A stretch of DNA of 64,000 nt from Acanthopleura granulata (GCA_016165875.1 JABBOT010000005.1:28205443-28269442), one strand, 5' to 3'; shown: positions 43,890 through 56,214, counted from the stretch's first letter. Program-made: numbers and translations. The notes: generated from the letters alone by a model not told the origin.

Positions 43890-46620
43890 CAGTTGAGATA
43901 GTGTTGTGATATAAATCTCCACAAGGAGTATAAGTTAAGTTGTTAGACCCCAAATGTATAACCACAATGTCCGGTTTGGCATTAGTTGTATGCTATGTTG
44001 TGAAATCTCCCATCTCATTCCCTGCACAACATGCCAGGTGACATGTATCCCATGTCTGTCTAGGCCCAGGTGTGCCCTGAGCTCTTGTAAGGCCTGTATA
44101 CAGGCCCAATGCCCGAATCAGTTGACACAAAAAGTTCTAAAATCATAATTATATCAAGTATGTAAGTATCATTACAAATACACAGCATTACCATTGCTCA
44201 CACAGTTCAGTTTCAGAGAAATACATATTAACGACATCATTGCCTTGTGATCCCGCTAAAACCTGGCCATCACCAGGTGGGCGAATTGTATTAACAGCGC
44301 TCCTGTATGCCAGTTCACCAACTCTGAGAAAACCGAAAAATGAAGGCTGCCTTAAAATTCATCACATCGCCAACACCAAATTCCAACCAATCAGAAGGCC
44401 AACACCCTCACGCAAACTACCATGAAAACAAGTACAACAGCACCATGATGGCCTGTTTGCACTATCTGTCACTCAATGTACACTTAAAAATAAAATTCCT
44501 GATAAATTTTAGCCCTACACAGACATCTTCCTTGACCCTCCTGTTAATTCATACAAAATCATTGGGCCAGGTTAAACCAATTGTAAGATGTATAATTCAT
44601 CTAGAAAAGGCCCGGTGTTATTGCCAACAGCCAAGGTTCAGGGAGTCCATTAGGAGCTAAATCTCATGAAGCTGTGCCTATTTCAATTACAGCAAAACGT
44701 CTTTATTCTCAAAATTTCTCACACCTCACTCTCAGCAAATGCTAACATGCATAGTCTGGGTATACAGTCCCGGGCCTACAAACTATATACACGTGGTAGT
44801 GCCCATGTTTTTTCCCAGCAATGATCATGCCTAGTGTCCCGCATTCAAATAACAATGCATCCTATTCTAACAAAGATCCACAATCTTAAAAAAAGCTTTA
44901 TCCCCAAATTAAAAAATCATCAATGTAATCAATCCTGTGTCAACATTTCACTCCAAACAAAGGAAGCAAACTTTTCAAAGATTGAGCAAGAAATAGAACA
45001 TTCCATTGGCCTGGATTTATCAACATGGTAAAGGTCAAAACCAAGCTGATCAAAATCTCCTGGGTATGCTGGTAACTGGCCAGAGGCTCACTCAGTATTT
45101 GCCTCAGCCAACACACAGCCAAGAATTTTTGCCAACTCAGACAGCTAACTGACTCGCTTGTTTTGTGCCAAAAAGCATAGCATTCAGATTATGGGTGGTT
45201 CAAACCACAATTACAAAAAACAGCCCTGAAATCATAACAAATGCCAGTCAGAGACAACCTGGCATTTCTACTAGCCCTAGGCCAACTCTGAGACTGAAGC
45301 AGCCACACACATAATCTTAGTGTGAGGTGCAATCAAACCCTGGTAAATACTTAAATGGCAGAAGTCTAGATCTCCATAGTGTTATGTTTTAACATGAAGG
45401 TTTTATTTTGAGTAATTCATTACTGTTAACATGTACCCATGCTGAACATGTCACAGATTTATTGGTCACCTTTTAGCAACAAACCAAGATGGCTATTCTC
45501 ACAGCGCCAAATTCTTTTGCGAAGTCACACGGGAACGTGTGCATCGACAGAATTGCACACATTCGTGTATTAGGCGCATCTGGTGAAGAAAACATTGAAG
45601 AAGTCCTATTAACAGACTTTGCCATTGGAAACTCACCTGTACCACATACGGCTGGGGTTTCCTCCGTCACATAGTGTTATCGGGCAGGGGTCGTTGTATG
45701 AACCTGAGATGGGGCCCAACCTTGAGGCGGTGGGGGGGGGGGGGGCATGATGTGGCTGGCCTGGTTGTAGTGACTGCATAATGCACTGCCGTTACCCGTT
45801 TCCCACACCAAGAATAGACCAAACGAAGCATGTTTCAAGTCAGAATCTACAAAGGTGAGAACACGAAGAGAGCACCAATTAATGTTACCCTAAAGGAGTC
45901 ATGGGGTGCAATACGGCCCAAGACTGCCCAAGGATGCAATTTTGCAAAGCAATTTCAGCACCTTCTGAGTGGCTTGATGAAATGTTAACAAAAAGCCTGT
46001 CTCATCTATATCACCTCATCACTGATAAATGTAGCAACATAGCAGATAACTCTAATGAAAGTCAGTACATTATAAGAGGAGACAATGTTTGAGAAATCAT
46101 GTCTTTGACAACTTTGACCTATGTTCATGTTAATTTGTAAAAACAAAAATCATGGCTGGCAATGACTACTAGCAGTGATCAATATTGTAATGCTATATAT
46201 GTGTTATTTGACTCAAACAGTACATTTTTGGGGGGCTCGAGAAATCTACATTGTTTTTCTATTTCTCAAAATCAACTTGTAAAAATGACCATATGCATTT
46301 GTTTGCTCATTGTATCAGGACCTGCTGTTGTTACAAGGTGTGTTAAATCAGCACGTAATTCAGTGGACTGCAGTTATGAGTGGGGATAAAAGTCCTACCC
46401 CTCTTCAGTCATGAAATTGACTGATTGGGCTGAATCTCATGCTGCATTTACCAAAAAACCACCAGGCAAATAACAATATCAAGAAGACAACTTGAGGTTT
46501 TAGCTGTAAAACTTTAACTATCAAGTTGGGCATAACTAATAAGTTCTGGAGGTGTCACTGCCTGTTGGGGTTACACAACAAATAAGGCCTATATAAACCC
46601 TGCTACTGGACAGGCCTGGC
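43890..46620. other. No recognised gene
   Basis: Low-complexity and short open frames only. A run of 14 G lies at 45732-45745. The frame at 45489-45674 (61 codons, good start context) is open on both strands and matches no domain I know. Confidence 0.35.
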
Positions 46621-46701
46621 TGAATGAAATTATTCAGTCAAGTTTACATCAGCTTGAGTTTTGTTGCGCCTTTTGAGAAACTGTACAGGTCGACGTCTGC
46701 T

Positions 46702-47577
46702 ATGGCTAGAGGACAGAGAAACAGACCGGTGTCCAGGTTTAGTGAAGGGAGACAACCCTTCAATCGCTGGAAGCAAACAACACTGAGGATGAGGAGTATG
46801 TGCCAAAACCATATTTAGGGTTCAGTCAACAGAGCTACAACAGTCATGTTAAATCAGAGACTGGCGTCGACAAAGTTGAGCATGTCAACTTGCTTGTTTC
46901 TGACCTACAGCCCTGTAGTGTTGGTGTACTACACCCTGGCCTACCTGCCTCTACTAACATAGACTCTTACCTGCAGGCCACAAGTGCTGGGCATAACACC
47001 GACAGACTGCTGCACCTGGGTAAGACTGCTGAGCTGTGGAATACTGCATTCACTGATCTATTGACCACAACTCCAAACTGCCATGGAATGGTCACCAGGG
47101 ATCTGGACAGTGAGGTGCCTTGGGAAGTGTGCGTCTCAGAGAGGCTTGTCTGTGGGGAGTGCAGTTTCTGTTCTGAAACAAGGAAGCTGTACAATGAATT
47201 GTCTACCAGATAAAGGTGAGGAAAACACTAAACATACCTTCTCCAGACATGAGATCCATGCAGAGGGCAAGCACTGTGGTTTGTGACAGGCTAATTAAGT
47301 ACAACAAGGAATCCATGGCACAGATAGTACAGCATTTAAAAGGACACTAGTGACATTGTGAAACCCTTACCACAACCTGATCCCATTAACATGGAGATGG
47401 ACTGCTGGTACAACAACGCCCCCACAGTGGAGCATGGAAAACTCCATATTAACCAGCCACACAAGTCAGTCTGGTGAGACTACAACAGACAAGAAAGTTA
47501 CTGACTTGGTGTTTAAACACAAACTGTGTAAAGTGGCCAGAGGCATTGAAAAGTCAACTGGCATACCTGTGATATGT
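46702..47577 (+). pseudogene. Mutator-like transposase, N-terminal half
   Basis: Starts at ATG 46702: ARGQRNRPVSRFSEGRQPFN then RWK. After a frame change it reads YVPKPYLGFSQQSYN and VPWEVCVSERLVCGECSFCS, with a C-x-x-C pair followed by RKLYNEL. After another change come LNIPSPDMRSMQRASTVVCD, RLIKYNKESMAQIVQHLKG, then INMEMDCWYNNAPTVEHGK and DKKVTDLVFKHKLCKVARGI. This follows the N-terminal order of the protein type whose C-terminal half is at 38160-39156. The last recognisable 20 residues overlap the first 20 of that fragment. At least three frame changes or stops make it inactive. The basic start suits a nuclear DNA-binding protein. Confidence 0.55.
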
Positions 47578-47579
47578 AC

Positions 47580-47990
47580 ATCACTCATGGTAACATCTCC
47601 TCTTCAAGGACCTATGGTTAATTTATATATCAGATGTATTCACCGCTATGAACCACCATTCACCATGGCAGAATCGCCGAACGCTGTGTTCGGCCATTTC
47701 AATTCCGCTTAATACAAACATCGGACTTGATTTCCATGTAATTAAAAAAATGACAGCCAGTAACTATATTTGAGATAAAAATGATGCTTTATGTTCATTA
47801 CATTAGTTATGTTTCTACAAAGTTGATGTTAAATGTCAGTCATACTTCTTGTCAAGAAAAACTGCTAATCTCATGTCCAAGTCAAGTCCAAATTTCCTTT
47901 TTTTCCCAAAAGCCATGCTTTTAATGTTTAGGTTAAGGTTTCAATTGCTTGAAGTTTTAAATGGCACAAAGCGCAGTGGTTGTGACAGTC
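47580..47990. other. No gene seen
   Basis: AT-rich sequence after the transposase fragment. No domain is recognised. Confidence 0.35.
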
Positions 47991-47996
47991 AATACT

Positions 47997-48680
47997 CACA
48001 CATCACAATTAATCTCCCATGTACTTACATGTTAACATTTGGGCTCACAGTACTGGCCCTAAATCTGTAAGCCCTAAACCCTCCGGGAAATTTCGGTCAA
48101 ATTTCTGAGAGGTCATGACTGATGAAATATTTCGCATATCTGACAAACAGCTGACAACTGTCAATATCCATGTCACAGCCAAACTGTGAGCGCCAGAACC
48201 CACAGATGTCGGAAGAGAATGGGTGTCAGAGAGAGGCACCACTAGAAACTGATAACCTGTCAATATCCATGTCACAGCCAAACTTCATACAACCTGTCAT
48301 TTTTACACACCTTAGAATATAAATACTCGCCAAAAACCATATTTTTCTTCATGCAATGTAAAGATTTATACACAGACATATTGAGCATCCCAAACTGTCC
48401 ATCCTGACCAAATATCACGACAATACTCACGAAAACTGAGCACCGATAGCCTAAAATGTACTTTCACCGCCTGTGGCCAGCAGGCCACACACCACAATTA
48501 ATTTCTCATTTACTTACATGTTAATGTTTGGCCTCACAGCACTGTCCCTAAATCAGCAAGCCCTAAACCCTCCGGGCCTCATAGTCCTTGTCCCCTGAGA
48601 AAATTCCACTCAAATTCCTGATAGGGCATCACCGAGGAAGCTTTTCGTAAATCTGACAAACAGCTGACAGGTGTCGAGCC
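47997..48680. repeat. Diverged tandem duplication, unit about 490 bases
   Basis: CACAATTAAT(C/T)T(C)...TACTTACATGTTAA, CTCACAG(T/C)ACTG, AAGCCCTAAACCCTCCGGG and ATCTGACAAACAGCTGACA occur near 48000-48160 and again near 48488-48675. A second short repeat, TGTCAATATCCATGTCACAG + CCAAACT, occurs at about 48158 and 48258. None is coding. Confidence 0.7.
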
Positions 48681-49211
48681 AATCCAGTAAAAGATCAGTG
48701 AGACCTGATTTATCACTACTTATGCCTTGTGTGCATTCGCCTCCATTTCCTGAACCACACACAAATCCATACCTGGAATGAAACTTTCAAGCCGGTCCTA
48801 CAAAATGATACCACTCAACAAACAGAAAAAAAGACAAGAAGGAAAAAAAGGCAGCCCAGGAGAACAAAAGAAAATATCTCTAAGAATAGAAAGGAACTAG
48901 CTTCGTGGCTCTCGACCCAGAAGCATTAATTGTGGTGTGTAACCTGATGATCAATTAATTTCGTTGGTTAAGTAAAACTAATACTTTATGTGGCAGAAGT
49001 AAAACCAGGGTGCTGTCACATGGTAGAGTGACGTCAATTCATTGAAGAATGCTCTATTCACAATGAAGATCAGAAAAGTAGGTCAGTGACTAACAAGTGC
49101 CCAACCCTAGATTTTACAACTCTCCTGTATGTTTCAAACTGAAGCCAGATGAAATTCTTTTTAGACATAAGTACAGACAGTAGTAAGGATGAGAGTGATG
49201 TCACGTGGTAG

Positions 49212-49240
49212 TGGGAAAAGTGGGAAAAGTGGGAAAAGGG
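49212..49240. repeat. Short 10-bp tandem repeat
   Basis: GGGAAAAGTG repeated about three times. Confidence 0.8.
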
Positions 49241-49283
49241 TATTCTGCAAAATTATTCATATGCAGATGTAACGGGGGTATCA

Positions 49284-49357
49284 CTAGAAAATATGAGGAA
49301 AACCCGACATTAAAAATAAAAACATTCCAGCATCGTTTCAGTGCAATTCAGAACGAG
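49284..49357 (+). repeat. 74-bp direct repeat D2, copy 1
   Basis: CTAGAAAATATGAGGAAAAC ... AATTCAGAACGAG, identical except one base to 49859-49932. Confidence 0.9.
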
Positions 49358-49858
49358 ACGGTTTATTTACTGCAAAGATACAAAGAGGCTTCCATGCTTT
49401 TAGTACCGATATAAATCAGGTATGGCAAAACACTGTTCTTTAGTTACGTATAATCTGAACTTCTTCCCAACACATCGATAGTTTAACACTTATACGTTAC
49501 TTATGTGCGCGTACGACTTTTACATATTCGTAAACCATTATAAACTATCGTCAGCAAATGTAAACAACACTGCAAATCTGTATCGCTTGATAGAAGTAGT
49601 ACAGGTTTATCACCATGAACTGATTTACTGTTATTGTATTACTTGCTACACGGGCATTAGTACATGTTAAAACCCGGTTTACCTCGAAAAATATAAACAT
49701 AAACATCAAAACTAAAGATTACATACATATGAGCAAAACATGTGAGCGAAGCGTTTCTAGAGCTCTATCCATCAGAGAACATTATTCAACAAAAATAACT
49801 TCTTAGGATATTTATGAGCACTACTAGAGCCTATCTTGTACACAAAAATCAAACATAC

Positions 49859-49932
49859 CTAGAAAATATGAGGAAAACCCGACATTAAAAATAAAAACAT
49901 GCCAGCATCGTTTCAGTGCAATTCAGAACGAG
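49859..49932 (+). repeat. 74-bp direct repeat D2, copy 2
   Basis: Copy of 49284-49357, 575 bases downstream. The intervening sequence has no recognised gene. Arrangement and size resemble the D1 pair, though the sequences are unrelated. Confidence 0.9.
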
Positions 49933-50671
49933 GCTGGACCCGGGGATTCCCCTCCATCAGCTGATACGGTCATCATCAAATCAATAACCTGTAAATGGCA
50001 CTTAGATCATGAAATTGTAAACAAGGAAACTTGAAACATCGAACTACAAGCATTTACAAAAATGAAAAATTTATAGGGGGGTACACATATCATTACACTG
50101 ATATTTTGTCAACTTTTCCTACGACAAATAAATGCTGTTTAGCTTTTTGCAAATGATGTAACTGCATGGGACAGGCCATCATGTAGGGCGAGCTTGTCAG
50201 GACACAAATAACCCGTCAAGGAGAGTTCGTACATGCAACATCTCTTGTCTCTTAATGCTAACGCCGCACCATTGACTGTAATCGCTATTACATGCAGTGC
50301 TGATGAAGGATAAGGTCCATACACGTCTGCATGTATTTTAATGTCCTATGTTCAAATTAGGCTAATATTGCACAAAAAGTCAACAGCTTACAGGTTGCAA
50401 AAACAAATAAAAGCACTCTGCGCTCACAAACGTCTACTGTTGTGAGGAGCCAGTAGTAAGTATGTAGTTTTGATAAGAATAAGTTAATGTCTGTGTTTCC
50501 CTTGTCATAGGTTTTCCATTTCTACCTCTCAGGCTAACAATATTTATGATATATAGGATAACACCTAAGTTAAGAAATACCCAGGCAGCCTTTACGGACC
50601 AGTATTGCACACTAGATGAATGCTTGACATTAAGTCTCTCTCACTTCATTACTCTCATTGTCTTAGCGAGC

Positions 50672-50923
50672 CTCGGTGATCCAGATGATTAGCGCACTAG
50701 CGCAGCGTAATGACCCAGAAGCCTCTCACCGATGTGTTCGCTGTGATTTTAAATCCAGCTCATACTGGCTTCCTCTCAGGCAGTAAATAGGAAAGTCTGC
50801 CGGCAACCTGCGGATGGTCGTGGGTTTTCCCCGTTTCCTCCAAACATCATGCTGGCGGCCGTTGTTTGGGCTAAGTAAAGTATTCTTGAATTCGGCGTAA
50901 AACACCAATGAAATAAACAAATA
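50672..50923 (+). mobile_element. SINE family 1, full length, sense orientation
   Basis: Reference copy. Head with A-box-like GATGATTAGCGCACTAGCGC, then GCGTAATGACCCAGAAGCC and a degenerate B box (GATTTTAAATCCAGCTC). The body contains CCGGCAACCTGCGGATGGTC and CCCCGTTTCCTCC, then CATGCTGGCGGCCG. The tail reads AAGTATTCTTGAATTCGGCG, TAAAACACCAATGAAATAAA. tRNA-derived heads of this kind are transcribed by RNA polymerase III and mobilised by LINE enzymes. Confidence 0.9.
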
Positions 50924-50929
50924 TATCAT

Positions 50930-51540
50930 AGTCTTTGTGGCAGTAACTTGTAAGAGGTCATCTGCTTGTAGTGCAGTTTATGTTACTTTCATCAACTTAA
51001 TTGCACATCACTTCATTTCCATTGTTAATTGTATTGTCCCATCTATTCCACCCATCAAATTCACAGCCACTATATACATCCCAATATCCTATCCTTCGGT
51101 AACATATCAATACATCAATGAAAACTTTTCAATATGGAGACTTTTGTCGTCAGCCATTACAACCTTCTGTTGCCATTTTCATCATTCCTTTCTGCTTCTA
51201 AATTATACCACATGTTTTCTTTCGCAATAGCTACATGTTTGTTCCCTAATCTAACGATGGTATGCCTGTATTAAGAACTAATATTAACTTACACACACTC
51301 CCTCTAATGTGTGTATATATGTAAACCCCTCGTTGTGTTTTTCGTGGTGTACGTGTATGGTGCAGAAAACAAAAATACTTCCGATTGCTCTAAGCTGTAC
51401 TGTTTCTTCATCCTGTCAGTTGCATGACTTCATTATTTTTCGACTTAGCCTAACAGAGCTGTCATTACTGTCCTCTCTGTCCGCACCTTACTATTCTATC
51501 TAGGGATTATTTTCCATAGTGTTTCTAATTTCTTTTGGAG
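50930..51540. other. No gene seen
   Basis: Pyrimidine- and AT-rich sequence. No domain in the open frames at 50937-51230 or 51309-51503. Confidence 0.35.
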
Positions 51541-51541
51541 T

Positions 51542-52560
51542 ATGTTGGTTTTCCTCCTGCGTTGTATTAATATGTCCGTCGAGTTTGCTGCTGTGTCTCA
51601 TTTCTGTCATGGTGATGAAGTTACGGTAGCGTGCGCTGCACGTAAATTGAACGATGCTGATAAACGTTACCCAGTAGGAGAACGCGAGGCTTTAGCTTGC
51701 GTTTGGGCTGTAGAAAGGTGGCATACCTACCTTTGGAGTAGAAAGTTCACATTGAGAACAGACTACCAAGCCTCTGTCTCGTTTACCTGTCGAAGTGAAT
51801 GATAGTTGCAGTACCAACGTCGATAGTCGATATACAAGACACCAGTATCACGAAAGCTGAACTGATTGAAGCTACAGCTTCAGACAAGTCTTGCAGTCTT
51901 CTTAAAGGCTATTTCGAAAATGGATGGCTGCGCAAAGCAAAATTCATTGAAAGCGATGCAAAATCATACTTCTCTGTACGCAATGAGTTGTCTGTGATAG
52001 ATAACGTGGTACACCGAAAGGAGGGCGCTGTGGCACCTAAATCTCTAATCGCCAGAGGTATTGAACTAGATCATTCCAAACACCAAGGAGTTGTGCACAC
52101 AAAACAGCGTTTACGTCAGTTGTTTTGGTGGCATAAGATGGACATACAAGTCCATGATGCTGTCAGAAATTGTTCTGTTTGTGAGATAAATGACAAAACC
52201 AGTATTTGTCACAACGGTCCGATGCAACCTGTGCCATTACCAACTATCCCTTAGTTAAAACTAAGGATAGATTTCATAGGACCATACCATGAAAGTAAAT
52301 TTTCCAGTCCCTTGCAGATTGCTAGGAAAGTTGGACCAAACACTTACGTAACTGCTGATGGAAAAACATGGAACGCCCAGAGATTAGCTCAGTTTTCAGG
52401 TACTTCAATTACTTCTCCAAATCAAAATGTTAATCATCTTGATTTTAGTGAATCTGATGTAGCACAACAGGCAGTAACTAACTGTAATAGGCCAAGACAG
52501 ACTAGAAATCAGTCCTGTCTGGATGCGAGATTATGTCAGATATTGAGAATATTTTTTTTC
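51542..52560 (+). pseudogene. Ty3/gypsy pol relic: RNase H, integrase zinc finger and C-terminus, core deleted
   Basis: First part: ACAARKLNDADKRYPVGERE, ALACVWAVERWHTYLWSRKF, TLRTDYQA, which is the RNase H segment with Glu and Asp in their usual places. A deletion then jumps to SRLPVEVND-like sequence. The second frame (51799-52254) has the integrase HHCC finger: DHSKHQGVVHTKQRLRQLFW, VHDAVRNCSVCEINDK. After a TAG it reads LRIDFIGPYHES, where the integrase core would start with its first Asp. The frame then passes straight into the C-terminal end (IARKVGPNTYVTADGKTWNA, QRLAQF). Roughly 150 residues of catalytic core, including the other acidic residues, are absent. RT, protease and gag are not seen upstream. 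No LTR was found. Confidence 0.85.
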
Positions 52561-52564
52561 AGTT

Positions 52565-52925
52565 GTTCAGCATTGTAACAAGGTAGCTTATATGTCTTTG
52601 GTAGCGTTTAACAAGTAGCGTTTGAAAAAAGGCAACATTGTTCTGTCGATTATGACTACACTATGTGCTCTCTGTTGATTCAACCTTAAGGACAAACACA
52701 ATTATTGTCTCTTGTTTTATAAAGGAAACTCTTTTCTAGAGAGGGGAAAATGTAGAGTCATATACAATGTACACGTTATAAATGTACCAGTGAGTAAGAT
52801 TCGTGTGAGGGTCTCTGCCATTCTTGGCAACAGTATACTTGTACTGATAACCAGAATACCTCTTGCCTCATCTGCACCTTGTATGTGTTTGTCCTTTTCT
52901 GAAATACTACAATGAGCGGACCGTG
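52565..52925. other. No gene seen
   Basis: Flank of the gypsy relic. No recognised domain or LTR-like repeat. Confidence 0.35.
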
Positions 52926-52926
52926 C

Positions 52927-53092
52927 ACCCATGATGGTGTCATGACACGCACATCCTGATGGGACTATAGTCACCATCCGAGCATCGTGTGCTCACCATG
53001 AGCATATCGTGATGGTGTCATGATACGCACATCCTGATGGGACTATAGTCACCATCAGCCCATCGTCTGCCCACCATGTGCACCCATGATGG
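52927..53092. repeat. Tandem repeat, about two units of 75-77 bp, rich in GATGG/CCATC
   Basis: GATGGTGTCATGA(C/T)ACGCAC, ATCCTGATGGGACTATAGTC, ACCATC occurs twice (from 52932 and 53009). Each unit pairs CATGATGG-type words with CCATCATG-type words, so single strands can fold. A third partial word, CACCCATGATGGGCG, ends the block. Confidence 0.8.
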
Positions 53093-53419
53093 GCGTAGCA
53101 TATTTGGCTAAGATCCGGATGTGCTGTATATAAAACTTTCACAGTAACATAATACTTTTAAGCAAAACTTGTTTTTTTTTGGAATGTCATAACTATCGGT
53201 TATGTTCATATCTACTTATTTGTTCAACCTTTACCTAGTCACTAGGTTGCACGTCGCTCTCACTGCTTGAGGGATATGTATCGCCAGAAGTGATCAACAA
53301 TGCTCTAGTGGAGAAGTGCACAGTCTAACATTTGTTCAACATCACTTGCCTTACATGAGTATGGTGTGTGTACATGTACATGTATGTCACATGTGGGCAA
53401 AGTTTGTTAGTTTCTTTTC

Positions 53420-53522
53420 AAAGGTCGGTGGTTTACACAGGGCACTCCAGTTTCCTCCATCCACAAACCTTACCACCATTGGGTAAGTGTAAAACATAAA
53501 ACAACAATCAAATAAATAGACA
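53420..53522 (+). mobile_element. SINE family 1, diverged tail
   Basis: CAGGGCACTCCAGTTTCCTC, then ACCACCATTGGGTAAGTG, then AACATAAAACAACAATCAAATAAATA. Confidence 0.6.
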
Positions 53523-53524
53523 CA

Positions 53525-55250
53525 AAATGTAAATAATGAGTTAGGCAATAAAAGTTCCACATCACCTGTGTACCGTAAATGCAACATTCAGAAAGTTCAG
53601 CAACAAGAAGAACAAACACACTAAGTAATAACAAAGGCTATTTATTTCACTTTGTTTTTTCATTTGTCCTTCACTATGTCCCTTCTTGTCAGACCTGTAT
53701 ATTCAATTCTACATGTTATCCATTTCATTTCTGGTGGGTTTGTGTAATTGAGGGACATGTTACACAGTACAATTTTCATGATGTGTAGCTGCGGTTTTCC
53801 TGACTTGTAGGCGTAGCTACTATATAAATCAGCGTCACTTAGTCTCCAGTTGTGGTGGCATGTTATATTTTATTTTTTGGTGCATACATATATATACATG
53901 GGGTGACCACATGCCGCACATGTGCATTACCGCGGTTGCAAAAGCTGTACGTCTCAAGGTATCCATATTGAAGCCTGGTAATTATATCAGTGGTCCATTT
54001 GTACCAATTAGAAGGCAGGATTGCTTGAAATGCAAAAAAAAAAAAAAAAAAAAAAACTCATATAAACAGTGTACAGCGCACAGTGCAAAACCTCTATGTT
54101 GAAATGCAAAATTGTTAAAAAATTGCAATGTATTAAAGTAAAAGACAACTCATAATGGAGATACTGTTCATTATAAAGATTTTCAAATTCTCTCTTAAAT
54201 GTAAAAAGCTGTTTGAAATTATATGAATTTGTTGCTGAATTATCTTCATTTGAAGCATGGAGTATTTTGCTTCCGACTTGAGATGTAAAGGCGCCCATGC
54301 TTTTCAAGTTGATGAGAGATTGACCAATCAGAAAGCTAGCAGATTTGAGCTGTTTATAAGCTATGAAGTAAATCTCTTTAGCTGTCTATCAATGTACGTG
54401 TACCATGTAATAACATAGGGACTCGACACTGTTTTAATGTTATATTTTTAATTATAACAAGTATATGTGTGAAGAACACTACAAAGTATTTCTGGACCAC
54501 TGTGTTGTGGTGGGAGTAAGTTTCTTGATCATTTCATGTTATAAATTTACATATACACTTACGTTTTAACCACAGCCGCAGCAGCCAACGGCAGCCTCGG
54601 GTGGCAAGAGTGTTCCGGAAGAATTTAGTCATAGCCCGCACTGAATGGCTACGTTTCATGCCAGTTCATGGAGTGCAGTCAAATGTCATTTTCAGCTGTT
54701 GTGGTAGCTGTTAGAAAGAAATACTTTACCAAAATAAACATAATATTGTCCAAACATTTTGGTAAACTGAACTTAGAACGTGCTTTTTTTCACTTTAAAC
54801 TGATTTAGAACGTTTCTTTGGAGAATACAGAAACAATTTCATCACAGTGTCCTCCTTTTGATATGGGGGGGTTAGAAAAGCTTTGATAGGAGGGCGGCAG
54901 GGGAGCTGGTACAGACGACTTCTATGTTATTACAATATTGCTGAAATGCACATTTCACACAAGCTACATATATACACACTCTGATTTCGACTATTGATGT
55001 AACAAACATAACATTGATAACAAGTTATCAACTTTGCTGATGAAAGAAAGAAAATGCAGTTTACTCAAGATTCAGTTTTATTGCCTAAAACTTCTCTCTG
55101 CCTATCTGAAAAAACATGAGCTAATTGTGTCCCATCCAGAAAAACTGAGGCACTTTGGGAATCACAACTGCCCACTACAGTAAGTGAAGCATAGGTTTTG
55201 TAGTACACACTTTCAAGATGTGCAGGCTATCTTCATTTAGTGCCCCCAAG
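53525..55250. other. No gene seen; poly-A run
   Basis: A run of about 23 A lies at 54033-54055, possibly the tail of an old retroposed insert. I could not identify any element next to it. No domain in the other open frames. Confidence 0.4.
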
Positions 55251-55253
55251 TGA

Positions 55254-55289
55254 ATATATATATATATATATATGTGTGTGTATAATATA

Positions 55290-55356
<67 letters not shown>
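55254..55356. repeat. (AT)n microsatellite
   Basis: About 100 bases of nearly pure TA dinucleotides with a TGTGTGTATAAT interruption near 55274. Confidence 0.95.
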
Positions 55357-55358
<2 letters not shown>

Positions 55359-55359
55359 T

Positions 55360-55950
55360 GAGCATGTCATTCAAATAAAGTATGCAGTTCTAACTCCTAC
55401 AGTTCTCTTTTGGTGATTTATTTATATTTTTCACTGTGTTTTAATCCTATACTCAACAGTTTTTGTACTTACAACACAGTTACATGTATTAATTGGGTTT
55501 ATGCATGCATGCAGAATTTAATACCCATTTTGAAAGAAAACGTTTTTTCAACCCATAATAACACTTTTCTGTTAGCAGTGTATTAGTGCATGTTTTTAAC
55601 ATTTACCCATTTCAGGTTGCCATAGTAACTGATTCATAACCTTGTGGTTTACCCATTAATATGGTTTTATGACCTATATTCAGCTATCTCTAAAATCACT
55701 CACACTACAAAACAGTGTGATGAGTCACATGTCAGTTTTAGCTATGAAAAGCATCTCTGTACATCTGTCTGCTTATCGGTCAAATTTTACAATTATCTTA
55801 TTATTTAATATGGGTCAATCACTTAACAAAGGCATAGGTTGCAAGTTGACATTCACTTTTTGCAACATGTCGCGCTATTATTAGGTTGCTTCCAGCATTG
55901 GTCAGCCAAAGCTGGCAACACCAGCCATTTTGTATCACTATACACACGCA
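55360..55950. other. No gene seen
   Basis: AT-rich left flank of long repeat copy 2, unrelated to the flank of copy 1. No domain is recognised. Confidence 0.4.
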
Positions 55951-55983
55951 GGTTGATGACTCAATTATCTGAATAAGTGCAAG

Positions 55984-56214
55984 GATTTACACCGTCAGCC
56001 TTGTGATTTACCCCGTCAGCTTTGAGATTTACACCGTCAGCTTTGTGATTTGCACCGTCAGCTTTGTGATTTGCACCGTGAGCTCTGCGATTTGCACCGT
56101 CAGCGTTCTTATTTACCCCGTCAGCTTTGAGATTTACACCGTCAGCTTTGTGATTTGCACCGTCAGCTTTGTGATTTGCACCGTCAGCTTTGTGATTTAC
56201 TCCGTCAACTTTGT
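55984..56214. repeat. 21-bp minisatellite, 11 units
   Basis: Same unit as at 18359, with 11 copies instead of 5. The minus-strand frame 55961-56293 (110 codons) stays open: MESTWSPASKRCCMGHEKK, followed by heptapeptide repeats of the HKADGVN/HKADGAN type. Confidence 0.9.

Noticed and set aside
55254..55356. Long AT run as a possible origin or promoter
   Set aside because: A pure dinucleotide microsatellite with no other supporting signal.
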